This document shows, piece after piece, positions 37,901 to 38,523 of a DNA stretch of 38,523 bases (position 1 is the stretch's first letter; each line of letters opens with the position of its first letter). This stretch comes from an uncultured Rhodobiaceae bacterium. GTDB lineage: Archaea; Thermoplasmatota; Poseidoniia; Poseidoniales; Poseidoniaceae. The DNA lies in the NCBI GenBank assembly GCA_937911445.1, contig CALDQY010000003.1, positions 1 through 38,523 of the forward strand. Reading direction: 5' to 3'. Position numbers and translations under genes: made by a program. Under the pieces are notes generated by a model that saw nothing but the letters and a program-made list of their open reading frames with translations, had not been told where the DNA came from and searched no databases.

Positions 37901-38436
37901 TATTCGTTCGTAATCGTGATATCACCAAGGATTTGCGTGAGCGAACCGATTCCGTATGGAATGAACTTGATGTACAGATCGAGATCGTTCTTCACAGTCG
38001 CAAAATCGCTCACTCGTAGGTATTCGGTTTGTGTGAATTGGATTTCAGCGTTTCCTGTGAACCCTTCAAGTTCAACACCACTTTTGTCGAAATCTGCAGA
38101 CATCCGCAATTTGTAAACCCATTCGGTTCCATTGTCGAATTGAAGTTCGAGAATATCTACGACTTCAGCAGTCGCATCGCCTCGAATCTCACCCACGTTC
38201 GCTGAAACGCCCGTATCTGTAATGAGGATGGAAGGATCAAACGTCCCTGAGTAAATCCACTTGTCACCGACTCTCCATGATGGTAGGTCGGTCACACCAG
38301 GGTCGGACCCACTTCGCTGGACGACTTGCTCGTTGGAAGGCAGAAGGTTGTGTTCAACCAATGGGATTTGACTGAACCCAATCATGCATGCGAGAACGAG
38401 CAGGGTCAAGACACGTGACTTGAACACTCCGCCCAT
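34936..38436 (-). CDS. Large PKD-domain surface protein, paralog B
   Basis: ORF track 34936..38460; start MGGVFKSRVLTLLVLACMIGFS at 38436 preferred. N-terminal region SWRVGDKWIYSGTFDPS...GVELEGFTGNAEIQFT...YDFPLRYGERW...SGQSDYITP aligns to paralog A; PKD-like repeats; TM AQLSLLAFMLLVLGMMTRRRR; tail GPPLPEGGLPEGWTMEQWEHYGQQWL. Confidence 0.92.
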   Translation of the reverse strand: MGGVFKSRVLTLLVLACMIGFSQIPLVEHNLLPSNEQVVQRSGSDPGVTDLPSWRVGDKWIYSGTFDPSILITDTGVSANVGEIRGDATAEVVDILELQFDNGTEWVYKLRMSADFDKSGVELEGFTGNAEIQFTQTEYLRVSDFATVKNDLDLYIKFIPYGIGSLTQILGDITITNEYSPATEVYDFPLRYGERWTSLTTASSQWSGQSDYITPFPPPETDTNTTTWEVTDVGQPRNAIGAGIAYSGCDASYELTSWNSDGVSTGYRWYCPAVNNYAWRHAEEDVGLTIDFRLKQYMPVGATGVESNSDPGTRPTCVDVAPERSLTALDSPLEVWVHLSPSCYGTIDGVGVEVAYDGASTTVYTASNGSASTTIDSGSSIDYSATNTDWSSHGIMAKSGSYVGAATITLDEYLVGLDLIADEERAVIIRNRSGVVSTVSSLSGYNVLPGDDLTIEVAVVNKGITTSTATDLRIYHPDGSIFDLGLPPLATYESHKVNFTWTVPADAAIGTLPIRWESDPLQVNTADADADNDLGEIELFIGRLPTAVLEPIEVYTNVETVINASGSFDEDGGNVSCLFNVPWYDGTRSAAWTRVESMDCMLNWTWTNDGEYPVEVTITDEEQDQVEGILDVVILNRAPNIEVISARNEVKVEHPVTLYAYANDTDSEDPFPGIVDVYWLNAICEEGYYTRVCTTTAPTEGWHTFQAVGVDDDSAMTMASIDIRFTNINPHGLSVTMTNESGPLPLDVQQTWHVQEDQMVNLRGQALDSVDDLDGLTHRWWPDDAQPNLIKTFDGRVSEFEMMWETSGLHRMRLEVSDSEGASSGTYERWVSVANVPPVVQPLEQVLPLAEGEEVRLVGNATDTPSDYDTLIRCWDVDPGLDSNDIGGADDDCDVIGDELVWHWNTSGTHTVIYHVTDDDGVRVSEILSIEVLNIPPIVRTKDIVCNALEACLLDATGTIDSINDLDQITVVWDLDTSVDSNGDGVKDNDADKIGKQIEHVFTREGSYTIRVIAWDENPERPGTRVINVEIGAPERTIVEELGAALVGDEANPVAQLSLLAFMLLVLGMMTRRRRSGRQQRAMDRLDQQQNAIFSDEEVGLMPHEISARRNRPQDPPIERAFDSVNVAPAPTTGPPLPEGGLPEGWTMEQWEHYGQQWLDSQVDNS

Positions 38437-38481
38437 GCATATGCTTAGATGTTCTTGCACATCAAAGGTGCGACGATGGCC

Positions 38482-38523
38482 TCAGAGGAGATCAGCAAGT
38501 TCGTCCTTGATGATTTCAACTGC
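38482..38523 (-). CDS. C-terminal end of a further minus-strand gene truncated by the right edge
   Basis: Reverse complement reads ...AVEIIKDELADLL* in frame to the window edge; too short to assign a family. Confidence 0.4.
   Translation of the reverse strand, partial: AVEIIKDELADLL

Noticed and set aside
1-38523. CRISPR arrays, rRNA genes, transposases, phage modules
   Set aside because: No periodic repeats, rRNA-like stretches or transposase/integrase motifs were seen on reading; tRNA genes were not systematically searched and a covariance-model scan would be needed to exclude them.

Overview
The window looks like a dense archaeal chromosome segment. Gene content (Csl4-type exosome protein, NMD3, METTL5-like methyltransferase, SepF, KaiC-like ATPase, PGI/PMI, archaeal-type large PKD surface proteins) suggests a marine Thermoplasmatota/Poseidoniales (Marine Group II)-like euryarchaeon; this taxonomic call is inference. 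I support about 27 protein-coding genes, most on the minus strand, many with 0-10 bp spacing or overlapping start/stop codons. I saw no rRNA, CRISPR array, insertion sequence or phage module. The most unusual items are: (1) a Csl4-like exosome cap protein fused to two RRM domains; (2) a probable CcmA-CcmB fusion with an altered Walker A, followed by ccmC, a small unlisted ccmD-like ORF and NMD3; (3) two tandem paralogous ~1,180-aa PKD-type surface proteins sharing a cytoplasmic GLPxGWTMEQWxxYGxQ tail motif, directly upstream of sepF and a polytopic membrane protein; (4) a rhomboid protease next to a giant membrane-anchored subtilase, both with C-terminal Cys-rich zinc-ribbon-like modules; (5) a NiSOD (sodN) plus dedicated S26-type maturation protease (sodX) pair.
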